Source: Thraustochytrium sp. TN22
Taxonomy: Eukaryota > Sar > Bigyra > Thraustochytrida > Thraustochytriidae
Assembly (NCBI GenBank): GCA_013306675.1
Contig: JABLUY010000011.1
Location: 41,001-105,000, forward strand
Reading direction: 5' to 3'
DNA: 64,000 bases
Shown: piece by piece, positions 1-11,100 of the stretch
Numbering within the stretch: the first letter of the stretch is position 1
Layout of the letters: every line of letters starts with the position of its first letter
Notes under the pieces: generated by a model
Seen by the model: the letters and a program-made list of their open reading frames with translations, nothing else
Told to the model about the DNA's origin: nothing
The model's database searches: none
Position numbers and translations under genes: made by a program

Positions 1-1
1 C

Positions 2-1819
2 AACATCGCCGACAGCGGCGTTGCCGTCGTCGCGGTGCTGCACCAGCCCACCACGCGTATCTACAACCTGCTCAACGATACCATCTTGCTGCAGGCCGGC
101 CGCCCGGTCTATGTCGGCCGGCGCCAGGACGTCCTCGGCTATTTCGACCGCCTCGGTTACGACATCCCGGACTTCGAGGACCACCCCTCGCTGCGCCACG
201 CCGACGGCAATCACGAGCCTGGCGAGGAGGACAACGAGGAGCCGCGCGGCGACCTGCCGCTCAACGCCAGCTCTGCCGAGGTGTCGCCGCCCGAATTCCT
301 GCTTGACATTCTCGCCGGCTTCGTGGAGCCCACGCGACCGCCCGGCAAACCAGCGCCCGCCGCCGAAACCGACCTGGTCGACCTGCGGCCCTCGCTGGAC
401 GAGCTCTGGCTCGAGTACGGCAATGTCGACTCGCGCTGGCAAGACATCGAAATCGACATGGACCGCCTGCGTCGCGACGAGCAAGCGCGCCTCCAGCGCC
501 TCTTCGACGACCCTGCACGCCCCGCCTCGCGCCGCCCCAAGCTCGGCCTCACTGCGCTGCTCGGCTCGGCGTCTGGCCTGGAGGCCTGCGACGACAACTA
601 CCCGTCCGTCTTCCGCTACTGGTGCTACATCTTCTGGGGCCTCTCGCGCGACCCGGGCGACCCGTCCTACCCTATCCGCCCCAAGCAGGGCTTGCCCTAC
701 CAGGTCTATCTGTGGTTCATACAGTTCGTGCGCATCGCATGGCGCCGCGGCATCTTCATCGAGTCTGGCTCCATCTCCGTGCTTGCGCTCACCGTCGCGT
801 TCACGCGCTCCTACAACAACACGTGGAACCGCCGCGCTCTCGGCGGCTTCTTCATCTCCATCTCGCTCACGCTGTCCGGCATGCTCGACGCGCTCTTTAA
901 CGACGACATCGGCCCGGTCCGGCGCGCCGCCGACGCCGGCATGACGCTCGGCGCCTACGAGTTCGCCAAGATCATCTTCATCCTCTGCAAGGCCACCTAC
1001 ATCTGCAACCTCTACGCCGTCGTCTACTTCTCCGGGCTCTACCTGCGCCGCGGCTTCTGGTGTATTTCGCCCTTTTCGCTGCGCCACTACGCCGAGTTCG
1101 TCCACCTCATTCACCAGCTCTACATGTGCGCGCACAGCATCGGTGGCTTCATCTGCGTGCTCACCGACCACAACTTCTACCAAGCCTACCTCATGGCGCT
1201 CGCCGCCTTTATCTGCGTCCACACCTTTGCCTTTTTTGCGCCTAGCCAGGTGCAGATTCAAAAGGACGCCCTGCTCTTTGGCCGCTTTAACTCCGCGCCG
1301 CTCATCAACTTCCTCTGCAGCCTCTCCTATGTGCGCTACTTCATGGAGGCCTACCTGCTCTGGGAGCCGCTCGACGAGGACACCGTCGGCCGCAACACCG
1401 CGCTCCGCCTCGCCGGCTACCGCGAGCGCCACAAGTCCATGTGCTTTACCTCGCTCTTTGCCATTTGGACCTTCAACCAGGCCATGCGCTTCGCGCTCTT
1501 CTCCCGCTTCAACCAGAACGTCTTCAACTCGCTCCACGACGCGCCGCTCTTCATCATCTTCGTCTCCAAGGTCACGCTCTCCTTCCTCTCTGCGCTCTTC
1601 ATCATGACCGTCGTCCACGACTTCCCACGCGTCCGCGAGACCTTTCGCAAGGTGCAGCACCGCCGCGAGTTGCGCGACCTTTACAGCCCCTCGCGCCCCT
1701 CCATGCCCTCGCCCGACTCCGTCCCCATCTGGACCTCCTTCAGTCTCGACGCTGGCGTCAAGCCTGCCGCCGCTAACCCCGACTCGGGCCGGGCAGGTCC
1801 TCCAAGTTGTAGCTTATGA
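2..1819 (+). CDS. ABCG-family ABC transporter, 3' part (5' end outside window)
   Basis: This is the C-terminal part of an ABCG (White/PDR-type) transporter, a membrane ATPase that exports lipids or hydrophobic compounds. The frame is already open at base 2. The first residues carry the H-loop region of the nucleotide-binding domain (VAVLHQPTTRIYNLL), followed by the typical ABCG stretch VYVGRRQDVLGYFDRLGY. A linker rich in acidic and Pro residues follows. The transmembrane domain has about six hydrophobic segments between bases 780 and 1640, for example GGFFISISLTLSGML and FIIFVSKVTLSFLSALFIM. Walker A, signature and Walker B motifs must lie upstream of the window. The layout resembles plant and protist ABCG24/28-like half transporters. 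The substrate cannot be inferred. The stop is TGA at 1817-1819. Confidence 0.88.
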   Translation, partial: NIADSGVAVVAVLHQPTTRIYNLLNDTILLQAGRPVYVGRRQDVLGYFDRLGYDIPDFEDHPSLRHADGNHEPGEEDNEEPRGDLPLNASSAEVSPPEFLLDILAGFVEPTRPPGKPAPAAETDLVDLRPSLDELWLEYGNVDSRWQDIEIDMDRLRRDEQARLQRLFDDPARPASRRPKLGLTALLGSASGLEACDDNYPSVFRYWCYIFWGLSRDPGDPSYPIRPKQGLPYQVYLWFIQFVRIAWRRGIFIESGSISVLALTVAFTRSYNNTWNRRALGGFFISISLTLSGMLDALFNDDIGPVRRAADAGMTLGAYEFAKIIFILCKATYICNLYAVVYFSGLYLRRGFWCISPFSLRHYAEFVHLIHQLYMCAHSIGGFICVLTDHNFYQAYLMALAAFICVHTFAFFAPSQVQIQKDALLFGRFNSAPLINFLCSLSYVRYFMEAYLLWEPLDEDTVGRNTALRLAGYRERHKSMCFTSLFAIWTFNQAMRFALFSRFNQNVFNSLHDAPLFIIFVSKVTLSFLSALFIMTVVHDFPRVRETFRKVQHRRELRDLYSPSRPSMPSPDSVPIWTSFSLDAGVKPAAANPDSGRAGPPSCSL

Positions 1820-1985
1820 CAATCTTGCCAATCTTTGTGACGTTGGTGTGCCACGGGTACCAGCGGAGGTACAGGGGATCACCATGGCCGTCCTCGATTT
1901 GGCGGAACCTCAGCGTGACTACGTCCAAGCAACGCCAAGCAGCCAACTTGAAGCCCACGCTGAGCTCGCTCGCCTCGCGCGTCAT
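1773..1985 (-). other. Protein-like short ORF antisense to the ABCG 3' end
   Basis: A 70-codon ATG-initiated frame runs opposite the ABCG stop. Its composition looks more like protein than most shadow frames: YLRWYPWHTNVTKIGKIV is aromatic and hydrophobic, with few of the Arg/Ala/Pro runs seen in antisense frames here. Most of it (1820-1985) lies outside the ABCG coding region. It could be a remnant of a minus-strand gene or chance. No family is recognised. Confidence 0.2.
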
Positions 1986-2780
1986 GATTTGATCGCGTGC
2001 TCGCGCTCTGTGTCGCCGGCCCGTGGGGCTCTGCCCAGCCTAGTAAGCCCTCCTTCGCATGGGGTCAGCTTGGCAGAGCCGGGCCAGGGGAGGGCGCGGC
2101 ACCGATGGATGCCCTCGCCCGCCGGCCGCTGCGCAGCGCAGCCTAGCCCAGCGCAGCGCAGCGGCAGCCCAGCGTAGCCCAGCGCAGCGCAGCACCCTCG
2201 CGCGCAGCGAACAGCGGCTCTGGCCTTTCCAATTTTTTCATCCCGCGCCCCTCCATTCTGGCGAGCCGCATCCATCCATCCATCCATCCATCCATCCAAC
2301 CCTCGGCGCTCGCTCGCTCGCTCGCTCGCCCGCCCGCCCGCGGACGCGGGCGCGCACGCGAAGGCTGGCCGTCGCGGGCGCCACGCGCGGGCAGCAGGCC
2401 GGCAGGCCGCGAAGGGGCCTCCAAGGCGCGCGCGGCCGGCCGGCCCGGCCTGGCGCGCTGCTGTGTCGCACGGAGTCGTCGCGGCGGCGGCGCGGGCGCA
2501 GCAGAGCGTGACACAGCGCGCGGGCGGGCGCGGCGCGCGGCGGCAGCGCGCGGCGAGGGCTGCAGGCGCGCGGCAGGCGCAGGCGCCCCGCCGGCCCGCG
2601 GCGGCGGCGCGGCGCGGCGCGGCGCGGGGCAGCGCAGCGTAGCACAGCGCAGCGCAGCGCAGGGCAGCGCAGCGCCTGCACGGCGGCATTGACTGCGACG
2701 ACGCGGACCTGCACTGGAAGGACGTGGACTCGCAGGCAAGGAAGCAAGGAAGCCGAGAAGCGCGAGCGGTTGGCCTCGTG
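1820..2780. other. Intergenic, GC-rich with microsatellites
   Basis: This is the spacer between the ABCG stop and the next ATG. It holds a (CATC)n tract at about 2269-2298, a (CGCT)n/(CCCG)n tract at 2307-2341, and imperfect GCGCAGC runs near 2130-2200 and 2600-2680. It presumably contains the promoter and 5' UTR of the downstream gene. No TATA box or other core element could be assigned. Confidence 0.6.
2269..2298. repeat. (CATC)n microsatellite
   Basis: About seven perfect tandem copies of a 4-base unit, directly followed by a (CGCT)n tract. It lies in the 5' flank of the TM2-domain gene. Confidence 0.9.
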
Positions 2781-3058
2781 ATGGAGGCGGCGGCTGTGTC
2801 GGACGGGGTTGGTGATGCCTACTTCTCGCCGCTGGATGCGCCGTTCTCGCCGTACACGTACTCGGACGAGAGCAGCGAAGACTATCCGACCTCGCCCGGC
2901 TCGCGCGCACCTGAAAGGTCGACGCCAGGGAGCGAGTACTCGCTCCCGGGTCGCACTGGCGGTGGAACCAACGACGCTGCATCCACTGGCCATCAAGGGG
3001 CCATCAGTAGTGCGGGTGGCATCAGCACACCTGGACAAAGTAGTAGCAGCATCATCAG

Positions 3059-3094
<36 letters not shown>

Positions 3095-5897
3095 TACCAC
3101 TGGCAGTGAACACGATTACATGGCCAGTGATCACAGCGGCGCCAGCGGTGCGAGCAGTCCACAAGACGCGGTGCATGCGCCTGACTGGCACCCTGCTAGC
3201 AGCGTGCCGCAGACCATTGCAGAAGAGGATCTCGGAGACCTCATCGACCTTCTCGAGGCCGACACGGCAGACTACACGCAGTGGTTCGACTTGCCGGAGA
3301 ACGGCGCAAGCTACACCACGAACGGACACCACAGCGCGGCCGTCGTGCCCGGCTTCGAAGCGCCGCAGCCACCGGACATGAACTATCATCACTACCCCAG
3401 CAGCGTTGGCGCTGGCCCAGACCAAGGCGCAAAAGACTTGGGCGAGAGCAGCGGCAACAACGGCAGGAATCATCCGTACCTGCTCAGCATCGGTGGCTCG
3501 AGCCACCTTGAATCCAGGAAAGAGCCACATGCGAGCAGCAACGGCGGCGGCAACAGCACGGGCAACAGCACGGGCAACAGCTTCAGCAACGGTGATTCAC
3601 GTCACATCTCTGCTTCGACCTCGAGCTCGACAGAACCCACTATTTTTGGCGACTACGATGCCGCGCCGCACGCGCCAGTCAAGCTGGAGGACGCTGCGGT
3701 TCTGCAAAGCTTCGGCCACGCGCTGCAGCGCCTCGACCCATCCTCCGCAAGCGCTGGTGACATGCAATTCCTGGACGGCTTCCTCGTCGAAACAAATACG
3801 CTCCCCGGTGGGGTCCGCCGTGACGAGAACATCCTGCACCCACCCGTCATAAATGTGCCGTCCGCACCACATAGCGAGGAAAAGGAGCAGCAGCAGCAGC
3901 AGCAGCAGCAGCATTTCGTCATGCCTGCGCCACCGGTGCCACTCAGCGAGGCGGATGCTGTCGCGCGTGTGGACTACAAGTCGCACTTCTTGGCCAAGTA
4001 TTGGCGCAACGACCGCAAAAACCTGCAGTGTTTCCCATTTTGCCCCGAATTCGGTGACTACTACACGATGCGGGTCCAGGGTGAGAAGCACAACATCAGC
4101 GGCGGCGGCACGTGCAGCAGCGCCGTGGAGGCCGTCCTGCATAGCTCCGACGTCGAGCAGCGCAAGCTCAGCGCTCTCTCGCGAATCAACCTTGCCACCG
4201 ACGAAGGCAAAGTGACCAGCCTGCGGCCCGGCATGGTGCTCTCCGTCGACGACTTTCAGAGTCTCGTCAAGCACTGCCTGCGCGGCCGGACCACACCGCT
4301 GCCCGACGGCAGTACGCTCCTTACTTTCAAGGCCACCTGCTGGAAGCTCAGCGTCACGCTCTCCAAGAAGCGTCGCCCCAAGGACAAGCCTGACCTCGCC
4401 CCGAAGTACTGCTTCGAGGTCATCTGCCTCGAGCAGCTCCCAGACGGCTCCATGCGCATCATCACCAACACGCTCTCCAACTATTTCCAGATTGCCTCCA
4501 CGCGCACCTTGGCGCGCGAGCTCGAGTCGACTGGCGCCTCGGAGCCCTCCACACAGCCCTCACGCAAGCGTCCGGCCGAGCAAAAGATTCTCGTTGTCAC
4601 CTCGCCCGACGACCAGCTCCTCGGGACGGACCCACACCAAGCAGCGCCCAAGAAGCGCCATCTCGACTTCGCCGTTGAGCGCGCCGCTACGCGCACTGTG
4701 CCGCCGGCCGTTTTGGTACCGCCAGCCAAACCGGGCACACCCGACGACGAGGTCCGTGCGGCGCAGTCGCAAACGCCAGCGGAGCCCGAGGGCGAGCTCA
4801 AGCTCAACGCAGAGCAGTCGCCGAAGCTGCCGGACACCGTCCAGGATGAGGTCAAGGAAGTTCAGCCAAGCTCAAGCACAACAATGCCGCCAGCCACGGC
4901 CCCGCACGACCGCACTCACGCTGGCGAGAGCGAGAGCTTGCCGCCCACCGCGCCGCCGACCAGCGACGAGGAAGCCGGTGCCACGGGCGCGTCTGCATGG
5001 CCCCAGCGCGATTTGGACGGCCTCACGCGCCTCACGTCCAAACAGTCCAGCGCGCAGCACAGCGAGGAGGCCGACCTCGATCACCATGCGCGCCCCGCGG
5101 ACGCCGAGGTCGTGCCCTTCGCCCGGGCGCAGGTCGCCACCACTTTGGACGCAATCCCGCCACAGGCCTCTGGCACGCTCCCGCTTGACCGCGCGCAGCC
5201 CATTCACCCCTTCATCATCGAGGAGGACGGCAGTGCCGCGCCGGAGGAGCCATTCCGCCTCGACTACGCGTACCTCTACTGCTTCTTCCTCGGCATCTTT
5301 GGCGCGCACCACTTCTACCTCGGACGCACCATGTGGGGCATCGCCTACGCCTGCACGCTCGGGTTTTGCGGCTTTGGCTGGCTCTTTGACCTCGTGCGCA
5401 TGAAGTCCCTGGTCGACGAGGCCAATCATGAAGGCTCTGGCGCCTGCTCTCTGCCCGAGGCGTATGTCCTCTGGCTGCTCCTCGGCGTCTTCGGCGGCCA
5501 CCGCTTTGCGCTCGGCCAAACGCGCTGGGGCATTTACTACCTCTTCACCTTTGGCGGCATGGGCGTCGGTTGGCTCACCGACTTTTGCCGCATGCCCCAG
5601 CTGCATCACCGCAGCCTCACGCGCGGCTCCTCGCAAAATGCCGTTCAGCTGTGCGATCTCACCGATGCATATATTCTTTGGATGCCCGGCGGTCTCTTCG
5701 GGGCGCACCGCTTCTACCTCGGCCAGCACCGCATGGGCGTCCTCTACGCCTGCACCATGGGCATTCTCGGCATCGGCTGGGCCTACGACCTCTTCCAGCT
5801 TCCTTCCATGGTGCAGGCTCGCAACGCCACTCTCCAGGCCCGAGCTCAAGGCCGCTCTCGCGGCGACGTAGAGATGCAGACCCTCGCCTCGAGCTGA
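2781..5897 (+). CDS. Ser-rich protein with central unassigned domain and three TM2 domains
   Basis: The protein has 1038 residues if translation starts at ATG 2781; the frame is open further upstream but has no earlier ATG. Residues 1-390 are low-complexity, rich in Ser, Gly, Asn and acidic residues, with a Ser run near base 3070 and a polyQ run near 3890. Residues about 397-582 form a compact conserved-looking domain starting VDYKSHFLAKYW and ending YFQIASTRTLARELE. A charged linker follows. Three TM2 domains begin near residues 825, 891 and 960, each with an aromatic helix, a Gly-rich turn (GIFGAHHFYLG, GVFGGHRFALG, GLFGAHRFYLG) and a second helix ending in a (D)-x-hydrophobic motif. TM2 domains are two-helix membrane modules. 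The acidic/Ser-rich front, the beta-rich central domain and the membrane tail resemble membrane-tethered regulators such as MYRF, but homology to Ndt80-type DNA-binding domains is not shown. The TM2 assignment is firm; the rest is inference. Confidence 0.75.
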
Positions 5898-6414
5898 TTT
5901 AGGGCCAAATCAATTGTCTGATGTAAATCCACCGCTGTCTGTCTGCTGTGCTTGAGCGTGTTCCACTGCCTGCTCATTCGCCCGCATGGAGTCCAAGCTT
6001 GACCCGGATGCCCCAGCTATCAACAAAAGTCCTCGCATGTCAATTGCAGGTTGCCTGTCGGCCCTGGCGCGCCGCGAGGTCCTTTGCGGCCCGCCCGCTG
6101 TCCTCCCACTGCACTGGGTAGGCCTACTGCTTTACAGTTAACTTCGATCCTACTGGGCGCTGGTAGCTATCAAGTCCTGGGCCGCGACCGGTACCGGAAT
6201 TCCGGAAGAGGGCAGCGGAAGTCCGGCCGACGAGATACCGGCGACGGCGTGGAGCAGCTGGACGGGCAGCAGAGCGATTATAACCAAGCTCCGCGGGGCG
6301 GCGCGGCGCGCGGGCGCGGCGCGGGCGGCGGCGGTGGCGGCGCGGCGGCGCGGCGCGGCGGCGCGCTCTGCGGCCGCTGGAGCGCGGCTGCGGCGCGCGG
6401 CGGCGCGGCGGCGA

Positions 6415-6449
<35 letters not shown>

Positions 6450-6692
6450 TACTAGGCGGCGCTCCTAGCCGGGAGGGCTAGGAACGAGAGGGAAGGGCGG
6501 CCGAAGGTCGCGAGGCGCCGGGCGCGCGCGCGAGCGAGCGAGCGAGCGGCGTGTGCGCGCGCGCGAGAGAGAGAGAGGGAGCAAGCGAGAGGCGGGAGGC
6601 AGGGCTTCTGCGGGCGAGCCCAACCGTAGGCGAAGGCGGGGTGGCAGCAGGGGGAGGAGGAGGAGGACTACCAGCAGCAGCAGGGCGGCAGC
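5898..6692. other. Intergenic, very GC-rich leader
   Basis: Spacer between the TM2-domain gene and the RBBP4 fusion gene. From 6295 to 6450 it is almost pure G/C with GGC runs. A (GCGA)n stretch lies near 6530-6548 and a GA-rich stretch near 6565. No gene or RNA was recognised. It probably holds the promoter and 5' UTR of the downstream gene. Confidence 0.55.
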
Positions 6693-8130
6693 ATGGAGAC
6701 GGCCAACACGGAGGCACCTGCGGCGCCTGCGGCCACTTCGGAAAAGGAGCAGGAGACTTCGGCAGCGGCAGCGGCGCCGGCAGCGACGCCCGCTGCTCCG
6801 GCCAAGGACAAATCCGAGCCCGCGCCGGCGGACGAGCTGGTCGAAGAGGATGAGGACGAGGAGGACGAGGATGAGGACGACGACGATGACGATGACGACG
6901 ATGATGACGATGACGACGAGGATAACGCGCCGTCGCAGGAGAAAAGGGATCAGGATGCGACAGGCACGGGCGCCGAGGATGATGGAGGGGAGCTGGTGGG
7001 CGTCTCCACGATGGACGGAAACGGGCGCGAGTGCGTGTGCGAGCGGACCAAGACCAAGTTCCTTGCCGGGCTGTGCAAGCAGGCGGAGGACGCGGCCGTG
7101 CAGGGGCCGGACGCGGAATTCCTGGCGCAGTTCAAGGGCAAGATGATCTCGTTTCCAGACGCGGGCACCAAGAAGGAGGGCGTCGACCTGTACAACGCGT
7201 GGGCCGACCAGCTAGGCGCGTCCACGGACGAGCTGGCCGGCCTGGACGACCCGATCCTTGTCCGCTGGACGCACTTCCCCATCGGCTTCTTCAAGCTCGA
7301 CAGCGCACGCCCGTGGCGCCTGCAGCCCACGGTGAAGAAGTCGCGCTGGCACACGCAGGACCAGGTCATCGCGGCAGGCCCGAACTTCGGGCGCAGCGTG
7401 CCCATCCCGTGTCTGAAACTTTCGGCGGAAATGGCGCCCATCTCGCTGTCGGCGCGCCAGACCAAGGACGCGGGCGGCGGTGGCGCGGGCGCGGCCAAGG
7501 GCAGCGCTGCGCGCCGCCTCTCGGCCACTGAGCAGGCCAGTGACGCAGGCAGCGGCAGCGGCAAGAAGCGCCGTAAGCGCGGCAGCGCCGGGCCCAGCAC
7601 CTACCACAACCAGAACGCCTGCCTGTGCGAGCTGCTGCCTACGACGAGCACCGCCGGCATGTGCCGCCTGGTGGAGGCCCAGCTGGCCGACCTCGGCTAC
7701 GAGCGTCTGGCGGGCCTCATGTCGCAGCTGCCGCGCCGCACGGCCAACGTGGGCGGCATCAACGTGCGCGAGCGCTGGCTCGCACACCTGGGCGTCACCG
7801 AGGACGACATCGGCGACCTCAACCGGGCGCACATCCAGCTGCGGTGGACGCACTTCCACCCTTACTTTTTCAGCAAGAGTGCCGCCAAGATGCGCCGTCT
7901 CCTGCACTCGGTCGAGGTGGTGGCCGAGCACGAGCCGGAGGATATCATTCAGTACGGCCAGCACCGCGGCCGCGCCGTGCCTGTGCCGTGCCTGCGCATC
8001 ACTGGCCCCAAGGTCGAATTCAAGGAGCCGCTGCGCCCCGGCTCCGATGCCGGCTCCGACGCTGGTCGCGACGACGACATGGGCGACAGCGACGACGGCG
8101 AGGATGCCGCCGAGGGCGGCGGCCCGTCCT

Positions 8131-8162
<32 letters not shown>

Positions 8163-11100
8163 GCCGCTGCAGGCGGGGCCGCTGCGACGCCGGCCAAGGC
8201 GGCCGCCATGGACGAGGACGAGGACGATGATGAGGACGGCGACGGCGACGCCACCATGGCCACGCCGCAGCCCAAGAAGCGCCGCCTGTCCGTGACAGAC
8301 GCCAAGACGCCGCCGTCCACCACGCGCTCGCGCCGCACGCGCGGGGGGCTCAACTCGGGCCCCATGTGCGTCTGCGAGATTCTGCCGTGCAAGGCCAAGG
8401 CCGGCTACTGCAAGATCGTCGAGGGCGAGGCTGCCGCGAACGGGCTCACTTGGCTGGAAGGCCTTACCATTCAGCTGCCCTCGCACGGCCAGGAGCTTGG
8501 CGGCATTCGTCTGCGCCAGCGCTGGCTCGACCACCTCGGCATCAACGAGGACCAGGTCGAGACGCTGAACCGCAAGACCGTCTACGTGCGCTGGACGCAC
8601 TTCCCGGCGTCCTTCTTCCGGATGATTGGCACCAAGAACCGCCAGCTGCGCCGCCTGCGCAAGAGCGTGCCCATTCACCCCAACCATATGGCGGAGGACA
8701 TGTTCACGGACACCATGGCAGTCCCAGTGCCGTGCGCAGAAATCGGCCCGGGCCTGCCGGCGCCCGGGCCTGAGGAGGCGCCCGAGCCCAACGTGCACGC
8801 GCTCAAGGACGGCGCGCCGCGGGACGGCGACTCCGAGACCGCGTCTCAGGCCGATGACCTCGACGGTGGCGGCAACGCGGGCGATCACACGGGGCCCAGG
8901 CTAACCACCAAGGAGATCCGCTTCAAGTATCGCAAGAGCAGCTGCATTTGCGAGCTCATCGACATCTACTCGCGGCCCGGCATCTGCAAAGAGATCGAGC
9001 CGCGCCTCGCTGCCGGTGGCAACGAGTGGCTCGAGGGTCTCTCTGTGCACCTGCCCAAGCCGGAGACCTCGCGAGCCGGCATTAACATGCGCCTGCGCTG
9101 GCTCGCGCACCTTGGCATCACCGAGGACAAGGTGGACAGCCTCGGCTTCCGCAACGTCGACGTGCGCTGGACGCACTTCCCGCCAAAGTTCTTCACCCTC
9201 ACCGATAAGAACATGCGCAAGCTGCAGTTCATGGTTGACGTTGACGACCGCCACATGCCCGAAGACGTTGCGCCCTACGGCAAATACCGTGGCCTGGCCA
9301 TTCCGGTCCCCTGTGTCAACATCGAGAAGGACCTCGACAAAATGCCGCAGCTCGCGGCCCCGTCCGTCGCGGAACCTGCGCCTACGCCTGAGCCGCGCCA
9401 GCGCCAGCAGGCCTCCATGCCGCCGCCCGCCAGCAAGGCCAAGGCCGCGCCGCCGGCGGCCTCGCCGGCGCCCGCGACTGCCAGCAGCAGCAGCAGCAGC
9501 AGCAGCGCTCGCAAGGCGCAAGCCAATGGCGCGACGCCGGTCTCTGAGGGCGGCCGCCCGCAGCGCGCTGCGGCGGCCGCGGCGCTCGAGTCCACCAAGC
9601 AACCGCTCCCGCCCGCTTCGCGCCACTACAACACTGCTTCGTGTGTCTGCGAGCTCACTGCCTGCAAGCACCCTGCCGGCATGTGCCGCGAGGCAGAGGG
9701 CGTGCTCGCGGCGCAGGGCTTTGAGTGGCTTGCCGGCACCATGTCTGCCATTCCCAAACCCAAGAGCTCCAAGGGCGGCGTCAATCTCCGCGAGCGCTGG
9801 CTCGCGCACCTGGGCGCTACCGAGGACGCCATCAACCGCCTGCAGCGCAAGGACGTCTACGTGCGCTGGACGCACTTCTCGCCCCAGTTCTTCAAGCTCG
9901 GTGGCAAGATGCGCAAGCTTCAGTTCACCGTCGACCCGGAGCCGCGCCATGACCCGGACGACATGATCAAGTTCGGCCCCTACCGCGGCCGCGCGATCCC
10001 AGTTCCGCTCGTCGACATCCAGGCGGTCATGCGGGAGGCCGGCATCACTATGCCCACCCCTGCCGAGCCCGGTGCCGCCGTCCCTGCGCACCGCAGCGGT
10101 GCCGACGACCTTGACGATGACATGGATGATGACATGGATGAGGACGAGGACGTCGGCGCGGCCGCTGCGCGCTCCATGCGGCCCATCAAGCCCGTACCGG
10201 CCAAGTCGACCGTCAATGGCGCCGCGCGCAAGATCCCCGACACACCTGTCCAGTCGCAACGCATCAGCGTCCCCGAGGCGCTGGCTGCGTCCGCGAAGGA
10301 GGCCGAGGGAGGCGATCTCGACGACGAGGACGACGAGGACGACGCCATGTCGCTCTCCTCCGAGAGCGACCTTCGTACCGGTCTCACGCGCGGCGAGATT
10401 GAGGCTCGCATTGTGACCGGCCCGCGCCAGCCCGGCGTGCTGCCGGACCCGGCCGACCCGGACCTGCCGGACGCGAGCACCAAGGAGTACGCGCTCTGGG
10501 CCAAGTACGCACCCTTTTTGTATGAGTACGTCGCGACGCAGCAGTATGCCTGGCCTGCCCTCTCAGTGGCCTGGATCGACTCGAACGAGTACATCGCGCC
10601 TCGCTCCGCCTTTTGGACCGGCGCCAATCGTGGCGATGCCAGCAAGGGCGACGAGATCGCCATCACCACCATGCAGCTCCCACGGTCCGCCGCCGACACC
10701 TCGCCGACCGATGACCAGCCCGCGACCAACCGGGACGAGTTCTCCGGCTCCTTCATGGCCGACTTCGAGTACGGCGTGCGCTATCGCATCGGGTCCGAGG
10801 TTCACCGCGTGCGTACCATGCCTCAGGACCCGTACGTTGCGGCCTGCTTCGCGGCCTCGACGCAAATCCACATTGTGCGCGTCAATCCGGCGCTCACCGA
10901 AGTCGACACCGCGCTCTCGCTGCGCACTCCGCACAAGGACGCCGGGTACGGGCTCAGCTGGAACGAGACGCGCCGCGGCCTGCTCTTGTCGAGCAGCGAC
11001 GACGGTCTCATCGCCTGTTGGGACACCAACATCCAGCGCCAGACCAGGCTCTTCGAGGACCTTGAGGGCGTCTCGGTCAACGAGGTCGCCTGGGCGCACG

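Noticed and set aside
2238-3530. 430-codon antisense frame over the TM2-domain gene
   Set aside because: Arg/Ala/Val-rich composition typical of the reverse of GC-rich coding DNA, no ATG-led conserved region, and the sense frame has clear TM2 domains.
3969-4524. Calling the central domain of the TM2 protein an Ndt80/MYRF DNA-binding domain
   Set aside because: The architecture is suggestive but the diagnostic residues could not be aligned by eye, so only a hypothesis is kept.
7212-10259. Long antisense frames (558 and 452 codons) opposite the RBBP4 fusion gene
   Set aside because: They mirror the repeats of the sense gene; the sense strand carries conserved RBBP4 sequence throughout.
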